64,000 bases of DNA from contig NZ_JAEEGA010000016.1 of assembly GCF_017829975.1 (NCBI RefSeq), positions 80,508-144,507 on the forward strand. The letters run 5' to 3'. This document shows, one piece after another, positions 45,944 through 55,299 of the stretch. Position numbers and translations under genes: made by a program. Each line of letters starts with the position of its first letter. Positions within the stretch are counted from its first letter, which is position 1. The stretch is from Vagococcus allomyrinae. Its GTDB lineage: Bacteria; Bacillota; Bacilli; Lactobacillales; Vagococcaceae. Below the pieces are notes generated by a model that was given only the letters and a program-made list of their open reading frames with translations, was not told the DNA's origin and searched no databases.

Positions 45944-46831
45944 ATGAGTGGCTATTATTTTTTAATGGATGTGGGTGGCACCACGATTAAGGTGAATTGT
46001 TTAAATGAAAAACGGGAACCGTTATTTATTACTAATCGAGAGTTTCCTGCTCGGTCACAAGCGGATAAAGCGACTATTTTGACTAATTTTCAGCACATCA
46101 TGATCTCGATTAATCAGGAAATTATGGCTCAAGGCTATGAGTTGCTTGGAGTGGGAGTGGCTTTTCCAGGTCCCTTTAATTATCAGGAAGGGTATAGTTT
46201 GATGAAGGGGATGCGAAAATACGATGACATCTATCGGGTTAATTTAAAAGCATTAATAAAGGAGTGGTTGGTCAGTTATTTTCAGTTGGAAGTGCCAGTG
46301 GTTTTTGAAAATGATGCCACTTCTTTTGGACTAGGTGAGTACGATCAGCGACACAGTTTGGAACCAGGGCGTGGGATTTATCTGACGTTGGGTACTGGGT
46401 GTGGTTCGGCCTTTATTGCCGCTGGTCAGCTAGTTCATGGTTATGGTTTGAATGATCAGGGAATGCTGTATGACAGCCCTTTTAAAGAGAGTCGTATAGA
46501 TGATTATTTGTCGGCGAATGGCTTGAGATTATTAAGTGAGATGTATTACCAAGAGCCTCTGACCGGTTACCAGTTATTTCTTAAAAGCGAACAGGGAGAG
46601 GCAGAGGCCTTACAAGTGTTTGCTGAATTTGGTCAATGGATCGTGGAGGCACTCGAGCCTTTTGTGGATCGCTTTAAACCTGACGAGTTGGTTTTTGGTG
46701 GTGAGATTAGCGCCAGTTTGCCGTACTTTTATCCGGCCTTAGTTAAGTTCGGTGATTTAGCCATTCGCAAAAGTCAAAATACCAGTTTAGCAACCCTTCA
46801 AGGTTTGACCACATTGCTGCAAACTCGGTAA
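45944..46831 (+). CDS. ROK-family sugar kinase
   Basis: A 295-aa protein with the ROK ATP motif DVGGTTIKVN near the N-terminus, GVGVAFPGP, the catalytic END in VVFENDATSFGLGEY, and LTLGTGCGSAFI. The CxCGxxGCxE zinc motif of most ROK kinases is missing; the matching region reads NDQGMLYDSPFKESRIDDYLS. With the isomerase just upstream, mannose or GlcNAc phosphorylation is the natural guess. ATG 45944 is used. GTG 45941 is an alternative. The ribosome site is weak. Confidence 0.8.
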   Translation: MSGYYFLMDVGGTTIKVNCLNEKREPLFITNREFPARSQADKATILTNFQHIMISINQEIMAQGYELLGVGVAFPGPFNYQEGYSLMKGMRKYDDIYRVNLKALIKEWLVSYFQLEVPVVFENDATSFGLGEYDQRHSLEPGRGIYLTLGTGCGSAFIAAGQLVHGYGLNDQGMLYDSPFKESRIDDYLSANGLRLLSEMYYQEPLTGYQLFLKSEQGEAEALQVFAEFGQWIVEALEPFVDRFKPDELVFGGEISASLPYFYPALVKFGDLAIRKSQNTSLATLQGLTTLLQTR

Positions 46832-46891
46832 CAAAAATATGCGCAAAACATGTGATACTATCAAAAGCTAGTAAAAATAAAGGAGAAGATT

Positions 46892-49330
46892 ATGTCAAAA
46901 CGTACATTGTATTTGGTCCATCATTCCCATACTGACATTGGCTACACGGACCGCCAGGAAAAAATTAGTCGTTACCATGTGGATTTTATCAAAAGTGTGA
47001 TAGTCTTTTTATCTGATATTGAACAAGGGAAGCGACCAGAATGGACGGGTTTTAAGTATACCTGTGAAAATTATTGGCAGGTGGAGCAGTTTATGGCCAA
47101 TAGCACGCCAGAAGAACAACAAGCCTTTGAATATTTTGTTAAAAAGGGGTGGATCGATATCTCCTTGAGTTACTTAAACATGACGGAGCTAGTTGATGAG
47201 ACCGTGCTAAACAAGATGTTTGCCAAAGGTCGTCGCTATGTAGATGGACTTGAAATAGCAGCTAATTCTGCCATGACGGCTGATATTAACGGCTTTTCCT
47301 GGGGATATGCGGAAGCTATGTCTCAACATGGCATTGAGAATTTATTTTCTTGTTTGCACACTCATCACGGCATGTTTCCCCTTTTTAAAAAGCAGTTGCC
47401 ATTTTGGTGGGAAACGCAAACTGGCCATAAGGTCTTGGTCTGGAATGGCGATCATTACCAAACGGGCAATGATTTTCTGTTAGTGCCTAATTCTGATCAA
47501 TCAAAACAATACGGTCTGGCTGGTTACACTGAAGAGGAGGCCGATCGCCAGTTTAAGGTAACGGAAGAACGGATTTTTGCTCATTTTGAGTTGTTAGCTG
47601 AAGAAGACTATCCTTATGATTTTATTCCAGCGATGATCAGTGGGATCGTGACGGATAATGCGCCACCAAATCCGCGGATGATGGAAACAATTCACAAGTG
47701 GAATGAGCGTCATGGCTCTGAGATTGAGATCAAGCTAGTAACGTTGAACGAGTTTTTTGTTTTCTTGCGGCAACAGGATTTGGAGATCCCAACTTATAGT
47801 GGCGATTGGGCCGATTGGTGGGCGGATGGTGTCGGTTCTACCCCGGCGCCAACGAAGATTTATCGAGATGCTCAGCGCAAGTATCGACTGGCCAATAAAT
47901 TGGATCCAGAGGGGCTTTTAGGCAAGCCGGAGTTATTGGCAGAGGCGGAGCAAGACTTGATGATGTATGCCGAGCACACTTGGGGGTATCATTCTTCGGT
48001 GGGACAGCCGTGGAATACCTTTGTTAATGATTTGGATTATCGCAAAGCAGCTTATGCGATTAATGCTAACAGCTTTATTTCGCGCCATTTAGACGAAATA
48101 TTAGCCAAGCTAGGAGAAGAGTCGATTCAGATGAATCGCCAAGCTTACTACAAAGTTATTAACCCTCATCACCGACCTGTTACTGAACACGCTAAAATCT
48201 ATGTCAAGCACTGGGAGCAAGTGGATGATTCTTATTTCCATACGGAAACCAATGGTCTGGTTGAAGTGGTGGATTGTCAAACAGGGGAAGTTTTTCCTTC
48301 ACAAGTTGCTGATACCTCATTAGGTAAAGAAATTGAATTTTTAATTCCTCTGGCGGCAAGGGAAGAACGAGTGGTGCGTTTGCGTCGCGTCATCACGAAA
48401 AAGGATCGTAAAAATTGGAATCATGCATACATTGGCACGGAGCAAATTGCCGATGTGGCTTCTTACGAAGGGTATGACCATTTAGTGTCCCCTTATGGGA
48501 TAGAAACTGCCGACTTTAAGTTGACGCTCAATCAGACGACGGGGATCGAGAGTTTGATTGATAAACGAACAGGCAAGAGCTTGCTTCACGAGCAACGGGA
48601 TTATGCTCCCTTTGCTGGGGTCTATGAAGTGACGCCGATTACCACCGATGCTTGTACGGAACGGCGCATCATGGGACGCAATCGTAAAGGGCGGGTGACG
48701 GAGCGTTCTGCGGCGGTGCTGACGGATGTTAAAGTGACCCTCGATGGCCCATTATATACAGTTTTTGAGTTGGTTTATCAGTTAGTAGGGACTCAGATGT
48801 ATACAGTGGTTTTGCGAGCTTATAAAGATTTGCCTCAGATAAATGTGACCTTGCGAATTCAAAAGGACAATCAATGGGCACCAGAAAATCTATACGTCCC
48901 TCTGCCTTTTAGTTACGGAGAAAACAGTCAGTTTTATGTGGAAAAAACTGGTACGATTTTCCGACCTGGGATCGATCAGTTACCAGGGACGAATACCGAT
49001 TTCTATTTGTTAAATAATGGGGCGACCTTTACCGATGGCCACCATGGGTTAGTAGTGGCCATTAAAGACACGCCACTGATTACCTTGGGCACATTGGATA
49101 GTCATCTAGTCGACCTGTGCTCGCCAGCAACAGCCGCTAAAAACCACGAGCAGGTCTATTCTTGGCCGATGAATAATTTTTGGGAGACCAACTTTAAAGT
49201 GGATTTATCAGGTTTTTATGAATTTGATTATCAGCTCTATTTAATGTCAGATCAAACGCCAGCTGAATTAATTGAAAAAGCAACAGAATTAAATGAAGGC
49301 ATCATCACCATTGCGTACAATCCAAAGTAA
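46892..49330 (+). CDS. Alpha-mannosidase, GH38 family
   Basis: An 812-aa glycoside hydrolase without a signal peptide. The GH38 barrel starts LYLVHHSHTDIGYTD, where H13 and D15 would bind zinc. The nucleophile region is TADINGFSWGYAEAM (D131). A further zinc histidine lies in MMYAEHTWGYHSS. The C-terminal half is the mannosidase beta-sandwich. It should remove alpha-linked mannose from glycan pieces in the cytoplasm. AAAGGAGAAG precedes the ATG. It is followed 18 bp later by a second enzyme of the same clan. Confidence 0.85.
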   Translation: MSKRTLYLVHHSHTDIGYTDRQEKISRYHVDFIKSVIVFLSDIEQGKRPEWTGFKYTCENYWQVEQFMANSTPEEQQAFEYFVKKGWIDISLSYLNMTELVDETVLNKMFAKGRRYVDGLEIAANSAMTADINGFSWGYAEAMSQHGIENLFSCLHTHHGMFPLFKKQLPFWWETQTGHKVLVWNGDHYQTGNDFLLVPNSDQSKQYGLAGYTEEEADRQFKVTEERIFAHFELLAEEDYPYDFIPAMISGIVTDNAPPNPRMMETIHKWNERHGSEIEIKLVTLNEFFVFLRQQDLEIPTYSGDWADWWADGVGSTPAPTKIYRDAQRKYRLANKLDPEGLLGKPELLAEAEQDLMMYAEHTWGYHSSVGQPWNTFVNDLDYRKAAYAINANSFISRHLDEILAKLGEESIQMNRQAYYKVINPHHRPVTEHAKIYVKHWEQVDDSYFHTETNGLVEVVDCQTGEVFPSQVADTSLGKEIEFLIPLAAREERVVRLRRVITKKDRKNWNHAYIGTEQIADVASYEGYDHLVSPYGIETADFKLTLNQTTGIESLIDKRTGKSLLHEQRDYAPFAGVYEVTPITTDACTERRIMGRNRKGRVTERSAAVLTDVKVTLDGPLYTVFELVYQLVGTQMYTVVLRAYKDLPQINVTLRIQKDNQWAPENLYVPLPFSYGENSQFYVEKTGTIFRPGIDQLPGTNTDFYLLNNGATFTDGHHGLVVAIKDTPLITLGTLDSHLVDLCSPATAAKNHEQVYSWPMNNFWETNFKVDLSGFYEFDYQLYLMSDQTPAELIEKATELNEGIITIAYNPK

Positions 49331-49348
49331 AGAAAGGGCGACAAGACA

Positions 49349-51418
49349 ATGACAAAAACCTTGCACGTGGTATTTAAAACTCATTTGGATATCGGCTTTA
49401 CCGATTTAGCAAAAGAGGTGGTTAAACAGTATTTGACAGATTTCATCCCTCGAGCGTTACAGATTGGCGAAGAGGTGCCAGATCAGTTTGTCTGGACAAC
49501 GGGTTCCTGGTTGATCCACTTCTATTTGAATCATCCAGAGGTCGCTGAAGCAGATAAGGAGCGGATGGCGGCAGCCATTAAGCGTGGGACGATCAAGTGG
49601 CACGGTTTGCCAGTGACCTTTCACAGCGAATTAATGGATCAGCGTTTATTTGAATACGGTTTGTCTCTGTCACAGAATTTGGATAAGCAATACGGTACTG
49701 AAACCGTAGCTGGTAAGTTGACGGATGTGCCAGGACACACCATTGGCATTGTGCCATTAATGGCCAAAGCTGGCTTGAAGTACCTCCATATTGGGGTTAA
49801 TGCCAGCTCGGCAATTCCCAAGGTGCCGGAGATGTTCCTTTGGCGAAATAGTGATGGCTCGGAAATCGTCGTCCACTATGCACAAGATTATGGGGAAACC
49901 TTTATTCGTGACGGCTGGGATGATATGTTGTACTTCGCTCACAGTCACGATAATGCTGGACCGCCAAAAGACAGCGAGGAAGTTATTGAGTTACTGGCTC
50001 GCTTAAAGGATGAACATCCTGATGCGACTATTGTGGCTTCAAGCTTAGATGATTTTGCTGAAGCTGCTTGGGCCAAACGTCAGACTTTGCCAGTGATTGA
50101 AGAGGAGATTGGTGATACTTGGATTCACGGTGTGGCCTCTGATCCATTGAAAATTGCCAATTATTTCAGCTTACTTCGTTTGCGGGATCAGTGGCTGGAC
50201 AATGGACAATGGACGGTGGCAAGTCAGGAGTATCAGAATTTTTCGGAGCAATTGCTGCTAATAGCGGAACATACTTGGGGTGGCAATGGCAATGTTTTTT
50301 TACCAGATTACAAAAACTATTTAATTGAGGATTTTCAAGCTGCTCGTCAGCGAGATGCGATCACCTTTAATCATGATCGCTCAACGATGGATTTTGGTGA
50401 TTTAATGGCGTTAATTAGCACTGATATTGAATCAGCGGATTTTCGTCCAAAACGCTCTTATCGTTTGTACGAAGAATCATGGCAGGAACAGCGTGATTAT
50501 GTGACGGCCGCGGTGGCTTGCTTAAGCGCAGAACGTCAGGCGGAAGCTAAAAGAGTGTTGGCCCCTAGTCCAATAATCCCTTTGGAAACAGGGGAGCAGG
50601 TCATGCCAGGTCGATTGTATCAGTTTGATGATCTGAGCCTGAGCTTTTCAACCACTGGTGGGATTAATCAGCTAATCGTCGAAGGGCGTCATTTAATTGG
50701 GGCTGGTCGTGAATTTGGTGGTATCTCCTATGAGCGTTTTGATTTTGGTAACTACAATGACTTTCTCAGTAAGTACAGTCGGTTGACGAGATGGACTTCC
50801 AGCTGGTGTCTGGTAGACTTTGCGAAACGCGGCATCGAGGCCTTTCAAGACATCCGTTATGAGTTGATCAAACCGATGATTAAGACCTCATCCATCAGTC
50901 GGACAGGTCAACAGCTAACTGTCATCTTTGACTTGTGTTACACACGTTACCAACAAAAAATGTGGGGGTTACCAACTGACAATCAACTGGTTTATGAGAT
51001 AGATTTAGCTGAAAAGTCGATTAAAGGTAGTTTGAAGTGGCAAGGGAAACAAGGGAATCGGATGCCAGAGGCTTATTGGTTGGAAACCAGTTTGCAAGTT
51101 GCCAACCCTTACCGTTGGCAGATGGATAAGTTAGGTACCACTATTTCACCGTATAATGTGGTGGAAAATGGCAATCGTTATCTTCATGGTCTGTCACAGA
51201 AAGGCTTGAGTTACAGCGGGAGTGACGGCCCTGTTACGATTAAAAGTTTGGATGCGCCGCTCTTTTCCTTTGGCCGGCGTGGTTTGCTAGTTTTTGATAA
51301 TCAACAACCATCATTAAATGACGGCATATATGTCAATCTACAAAACAATGTCTGGGGTACCAATTTTCCTGCTTGGTTTGAAGACGACATGTTGTATCGA
51401 TTTGAGGCTTGGTTTTAA
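49349..51418 (+). CDS. GH38-like hydrolase, DUF5054 type
   Basis: A 689-aa protein with the same plan as its neighbour but clearly divergent. The N-terminus is LHVVFKTHLDIGFTD (H12, D14). The presumed nucleophile is in KLTDVPGHTIGIVP (D126), and the zinc histidine in LLIAEHTWGGNGNVF. It fits the DUF5054 branch of GH38-like proteins. The linkage it cuts is not predictable. No signal peptide. Short spacing shows co-transcription with the first mannosidase, and both probably act on the same imported glycan. Confidence 0.75.
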   Translation: MTKTLHVVFKTHLDIGFTDLAKEVVKQYLTDFIPRALQIGEEVPDQFVWTTGSWLIHFYLNHPEVAEADKERMAAAIKRGTIKWHGLPVTFHSELMDQRLFEYGLSLSQNLDKQYGTETVAGKLTDVPGHTIGIVPLMAKAGLKYLHIGVNASSAIPKVPEMFLWRNSDGSEIVVHYAQDYGETFIRDGWDDMLYFAHSHDNAGPPKDSEEVIELLARLKDEHPDATIVASSLDDFAEAAWAKRQTLPVIEEEIGDTWIHGVASDPLKIANYFSLLRLRDQWLDNGQWTVASQEYQNFSEQLLLIAEHTWGGNGNVFLPDYKNYLIEDFQAARQRDAITFNHDRSTMDFGDLMALISTDIESADFRPKRSYRLYEESWQEQRDYVTAAVACLSAERQAEAKRVLAPSPIIPLETGEQVMPGRLYQFDDLSLSFSTTGGINQLIVEGRHLIGAGREFGGISYERFDFGNYNDFLSKYSRLTRWTSSWCLVDFAKRGIEAFQDIRYELIKPMIKTSSISRTGQQLTVIFDLCYTRYQQKMWGLPTDNQLVYEIDLAEKSIKGSLKWQGKQGNRMPEAYWLETSLQVANPYRWQMDKLGTTISPYNVVENGNRYLHGLSQKGLSYSGSDGPVTIKSLDAPLFSFGRRGLLVFDNQQPSLNDGIYVNLQNNVWGTNFPAWFEDDMLYRFEAWF

Positions 51419-51433
51419 TTTACGGTTAATGCT

Positions 51434-51480
51434 AACACTAAAGAGCTGACGTTCCCTTGAGTCAGAGCTTTAGTGTTATT
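51434..51480 (+). terminator. Hairpin after the mannosidase pair
   Basis: AACACTAAAG (51434-51443) pairs with CTTTAGTGTT (51468-51477), extended by CTGAC/GTCAG. The T run is short, so it may be a weak terminator or an RNA-stabilising end. Confidence 0.55.
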
Positions 51481-51679
51481 TGCATGTAAAAAAAGCCGAA
51501 GAGAGATAAAGAAATACACAGTTTGCAAGAATCACATATTGAAAAATATCGTAAAAAACGTATCCTTTTATATAAGGTGGGTAAATTCTATTGCCTTTTA
51601 CTAGAGGATGAAAATGCTTTAGAATAAACGATGATGGTATATCTTTGTTTAACAGCGCTTACAAAAGAGGGTGGAATGG

Positions 51680-52297
51680 ATGAATGGATTTGTGAAACAA
51701 AGTTATCGTCTTGGAGAATGGTTATTAAAGTTAGGACAATTGCAATGGTATTGGGTGTTTTACGCGTTGAAGGGGGCCCTTGTTTTCGCTTTATTCCCCG
51801 CTACGGGTACCGTTTTTAGGATTCTCTATCTATGGTTATCAGAACCCGAAAATGAACTGGATATAAAAGAGGTTTTTGCGGTTTATGCCACAGTTAATAA
51901 GGGAGAATTAAATAAGTTAGGCTACCTATTGACGGTTATTGCCTTCGTGTTGTTGATTGATTTACAGGTTTCTAATCTGTTTATTCAGTCATATATCCTG
52001 CATTATTTTTTGGTTTTCTTGTTTATTTTAGTACTAGGGACCGCTTTGTACGTATTTCCAATATATTCACGTTATGAATTAGCCGTTTTTAATTGCCTTA
52101 AGCAAGCTTTTTTCTTCTTTTTCACTAATTTAATTGAAACGGTTGCAATGTTAGTCGGATTTTTTCTAGTGGTTGTGTTGATGACTTTTTTACCGATCTT
52201 ATTAGTGGTTGCTGGGATGCCGTTATTTGCACTGCCTAGCAGTTGGTTTGCCTATCAAGCGATGAAAAAAGTAGAATTGAAAAAAGTGAGTGACTAA
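51680..52297 (+). CDS. YesL-like membrane protein (DUF624)
   Basis: A 205-aa membrane protein with about five transmembrane segments. The N-terminal RLGEWLLKLGQLQWYWVFYALKGALVFALFPATGTVFRIL matches the DUF624/YesL pattern (G..PAT.A), and the C-terminus has further long hydrophobic stretches. DUF624 proteins sit beside YesM/YesN-type regulators and LplB-type sugar importers. The role is unknown. ATG 51680 is chosen, with AGAGGGTGG six bases upstream. It precedes the AraC-type sensor by 14 bp. Confidence 0.8.
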   Translation: MNGFVKQSYRLGEWLLKLGQLQWYWVFYALKGALVFALFPATGTVFRILYLWLSEPENELDIKEVFAVYATVNKGELNKLGYLLTVIAFVLLIDLQVSNLFIQSYILHYFLVFLFILVLGTALYVFPIYSRYELAVFNCLKQAFFFFFTNLIETVAMLVGFFLVVVLMTFLPILLVVAGMPLFALPSSWFAYQAMKKVELKKVSD

Positions 52298-52311
52298 AAA
52301 GAGGGGGAGAT

Positions 52312-54567
52312 GTGGTGAAGAAGTTTATTAGTAAGTGTCGCAATGGTTTGTTATTTAGGTATTTTGTTTCATACTTACTCATTTTTTTGTTACCATTTCT
52401 AATATTGACTTCTTGCTTATATTATTGGTCTGTGCTAGGGATGGAGAAACAGCTGAAAACGGCTAATTTGAATAGTTTACGGCAAGTGGATAACATCGTA
52501 AATGAGCGTTTTAGTGAATTGGATAAAATGGCAGATAATATTAAATTGAATCCTCGCTTGAGCAATTTCATGTTGGAACATCCTTATTATAGCATTGAGG
52601 GGCGCTCAGAGCTGAGCAAAATTCAAGCTAGTAATGCTTTTGTGAGTGAGATTTTTTTGCATTATATCAATGAGGAAAAGATTTATTCCAGTAATGGCTC
52701 CCAATCGTTAAGTTCGTTGACAGAGAAAAAGTATGGACGTTTTGCCTTAAACAGTCACATGCTCGAAGAAACTTTTAAAGAAACATTGCCTACGGTGAAG
52801 GTAAGTTATGATACTGGTGAACAGAATTCACTGTTGCAGTATTATAAACCCCTTATGAATGGTGGGTCTGTTTATGGAACGGCCTTTTTCTTTATTCAGG
52901 AAGCAGAGTTGCAGCGATTGCTGACTAACTTAATGACTGATTATGCTGGCAGTGCCTTTATTGTCACAGAAGAGGGACAAGTAGTTAACTCGTCAAGTTC
53001 TGATCAGGGGCAACCGCTGATGATGGCTAATTTTGGTCGATCTCTTCTTGAAAAGGAAGAGGTGGTCTTTGAAAAGGAAAAATATCATGTGTCCTCTTTA
53101 ACATCAGATGTGTCGGGTTTAACTTTTGTGACCGTTATTGAAGCGAAACAGTTTTTACAGCCCTTGGCGACTGTGAGGAACTGGTTTTATTTCCTAATCT
53201 TAGCTTTCTTAAGCCTTGGTTTGGTTTTGAGTTATGTGATGGGCTTGCATCAGTATCGGCCGATTAAGCAGATTGACAATGCTTTTAAGAAGATTACGAA
53301 TCAAGAGGAGAAAGTTGAAGACAACGAGTTGACGATAATTGAAAGAAGGTTGAGAAGCTTTGTGACAGAACACCAAACGATGAATGAAACACTTTCTCAG
53401 CAACAAGCTTATTTATTGGATTATTTTTTTAATAAATTGATGGAAGGGAAATTTAAAGATGAGGCGTATCTAAGGCAACAAATGAGTGAGCTATCCATTG
53501 ATTTTCAGTTGAATCACTACTATGTTATGTTATTGGATACCGCTTTTTCTGAGAAAAAAGAAGAAAATGTTAAGAAAAAAACGGTCTTGCTAAATGAATT
53601 TCCTTTGAAAATGGCTGATACTCAAATTTATGCAGTGGAGCTACCGTTGAAACAACAACTGGCGTTAATTGTTGGTAGCAATCAGGCTCATACCAATCAG
53701 CGTAATCACGTTAAACGGCTTAAAGAGATGTTCGACAAGATGCTTTCGGAAGATGTCCGTTTAGATGTCGGCGAAGTTTATGAGCAATTGGTTTACCTCA
53801 ACCGTTCATACATCGAGGCGATCTCTGCAAATGACTGTCACAAAAAAGTGAGTGAGTCTGTCTTCTTTTATCGTGATATTGTGTATTCTCAGCCACAGTT
53901 TTTAAGTGTGCCTAATGGATTGAAAAGCAAATTGACTCAAAGTGTGCATCAAGGGGATGAAACGGTGGCAACTGAAACGATTAACACGATATTTGGTCAT
54001 CCTTCAATTCGAAATATGAACACGTTTGAGGCCAAGTATTACTATTTTGACGCTTTGAGAGCGGTGATTGAGTGTATTAGTCAGTTGGGGTGCGAAGACT
54101 TGTTAGATCGTTTTAATGAAATGATTGACTATCAGTCGGTAGAGCTGCTTCATCAGGAATTGCTGGCTGTCACGAAACGACTTTGTCAGCTGATTTCGGT
54201 TCGGAAGGCCGCAGAAGCCACTCAATTAGAGTCTGATATTATTGTATACGTGAATCGCCATTTTCGTTCTCATGATTTATCCTTGGAACGAATTGCCGTT
54301 GAATTTGATTTTTCTCTTTCATATTTAAGTCGCTTTATTAAAGAAGAAACAGGTATAACCTTTTCTACGTATGTTCAAGAGTTACGTTTAGACTATATTA
54401 AGCATCAATTAGTGGCAACCACAGATTCGATTAAGGACATAGTTGTTAGGGCGGGTTATTATGATGTATCAAACTATACCCGTAAGTTTAAAAGCCTTGT
54501 GGGAGTTACACCAGGACAATTTCGTAAGCAAGCTCAAGATGATACACCTAAACAAATAAATATTTAA
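52312..54567 (+). CDS. Membrane-anchored AraC-family regulator (YesN/YtdP-like)
   Basis: A 751-aa one-component regulator. TM1 is about 14-38 (FRYFVSYLLIFLLPFLILTSC). An extracellular Cache-like sensor spans about 39-285. TM2 is about 288-310, followed by a HAMP-like linker (YRPIKQIDNAFKKI). A long cytoplasmic region ends in an AraC double helix-turn-helix from about 642 (LSLERIAVEFDFSLSYLSRFIKEETG, DIVVRAGYYDVSNYTRKFKSLVGVTPGQFRK). It likely senses an outside glycan cue and activates the downstream importer genes. GTG start, GAGGGGGAG upstream. Confidence 0.88.
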   Translation: MVKKFISKCRNGLLFRYFVSYLLIFLLPFLILTSCLYYWSVLGMEKQLKTANLNSLRQVDNIVNERFSELDKMADNIKLNPRLSNFMLEHPYYSIEGRSELSKIQASNAFVSEIFLHYINEEKIYSSNGSQSLSSLTEKKYGRFALNSHMLEETFKETLPTVKVSYDTGEQNSLLQYYKPLMNGGSVYGTAFFFIQEAELQRLLTNLMTDYAGSAFIVTEEGQVVNSSSSDQGQPLMMANFGRSLLEKEEVVFEKEKYHVSSLTSDVSGLTFVTVIEAKQFLQPLATVRNWFYFLILAFLSLGLVLSYVMGLHQYRPIKQIDNAFKKITNQEEKVEDNELTIIERRLRSFVTEHQTMNETLSQQQAYLLDYFFNKLMEGKFKDEAYLRQQMSELSIDFQLNHYYVMLLDTAFSEKKEENVKKKTVLLNEFPLKMADTQIYAVELPLKQQLALIVGSNQAHTNQRNHVKRLKEMFDKMLSEDVRLDVGEVYEQLVYLNRSYIEAISANDCHKKVSESVFFYRDIVYSQPQFLSVPNGLKSKLTQSVHQGDETVATETINTIFGHPSIRNMNTFEAKYYYFDALRAVIECISQLGCEDLLDRFNEMIDYQSVELLHQELLAVTKRLCQLISVRKAAEATQLESDIIVYVNRHFRSHDLSLERIAVEFDFSLSYLSRFIKEETGITFSTYVQELRLDYIKHQLVATTDSIKDIVVRAGYYDVSNYTRKFKSLVGVTPGQFRKQAQDDTPKQINI

Positions 54568-54582
54568 TGGGAACTATATAAC

Positions 54583-54620
54583 AAAAAGGCCTGTGTGAAA
54601 CTTCCACACAGGCCTTTTTT
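54583..54620. terminator. Bidirectional terminator
   Basis: GGCCTGTGTG (54588-54597) pairs with CACACAGGCC (54605-54614), flanked by an A5 and a T6 run, between two convergent genes. Confidence 0.9.
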
Positions 54621-54623
54621 GTT

Positions 54624-55112
54624 TCAGTCTAAAAAAGACGTACTTGTCATGACTGTTTCAGCAATTTTCCATTGATTCCCTTCTTTGATTAAGGTGTGAT
54701 TAGCATCTGAAAGATGGTCACGGTAGCGCTCTTTCTGTGGGAGGCCTTTTTTCTTTTTTGTTCGCTGGCTAGCTTTAAGGAGCATCCGCTCAGGTTGTTG
54801 GTCAAGGACTTCTATCGATAGTAATTCATGGGACAAGTTGTAATCGGCAAAGAATTGGCTCATGTCACTGCTCGTTTCATTATGAGCAGAGGTTACGAGG
54901 CTGTTGAGATAAGCTGGTAAATCTTTGTCAGTAGCGGCTTGTAGATTTTGTTTAAGAATTTTTACAGCGATCTCTACATCATCTTGATTATGAATCGAGC
55001 CGAAGACGGGGATGCCCTCGGTGTAGGCCGTAGCTGCTTGGGGTTTAGCCAAATAAATAATTAGTAGCAGTAGGATAAGTGGCATTAATAGTATACGTCT
55101 ATTCTTTTTCAT
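54624..55112 (-). CDS. Small exported or membrane-anchored protein (162 aa), unknown
   Basis: It begins MKKNRRILLMPLILLLLIIYL, a signal or anchor helix, followed by an AATAYTEG region and a soluble domain ending in HTLIKEGNQWKIAETVMTST. That tail resembles the last strands of NTF2-like (SnoaL/DUF4440) folds, but the match is weak. The ATG at 55112 is favoured over an upstream ATG at 55133 because GGGTGTG precedes it. It is the only minus-strand intact gene of the glycan region. Confidence 0.6.
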   Translation of the reverse strand: MKKNRRILLMPLILLLLIIYLAKPQAATAYTEGIPVFGSIHNQDDVEIAVKILKQNLQAATDKDLPAYLNSLVTSAHNETSSDMSQFFADYNLSHELLSIEVLDQQPERMLLKASQRTKKKKGLPQKERYRDHLSDANHTLIKEGNQWKIAETVMTSTSFLD

Positions 55113-55219
55113 TAAATCACACCCTTTCGCCATTATCAGGATTATCTTATTATACTGCTGGTAACAGCTGTTTGAAAGGGGGTTACCGATATGACATAGC
55201 TGAAAAAATCCACATATTG

Positions 55220-55235
55220 TTGAAAGCGGATTCCT
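55220..55235. promoter_or_regulatory. cre-like site before the fucosidase gene
   Basis: TTGAAAGCGGATTCCT matches 15 of 16 positions of WTGNAARCGNWWWCAW and lies 65 bp before the GH29 start, next to TATTAT (55237-55242). CcpA repression of the fucosidase/importer genes is likely. Confidence 0.6.
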
Positions 55236-55299
55236 CTATTATAGTAATGACACAAGGAGAGCTTGAGTGAATGGATTCATATTTTACAAGGAGGTTAGT

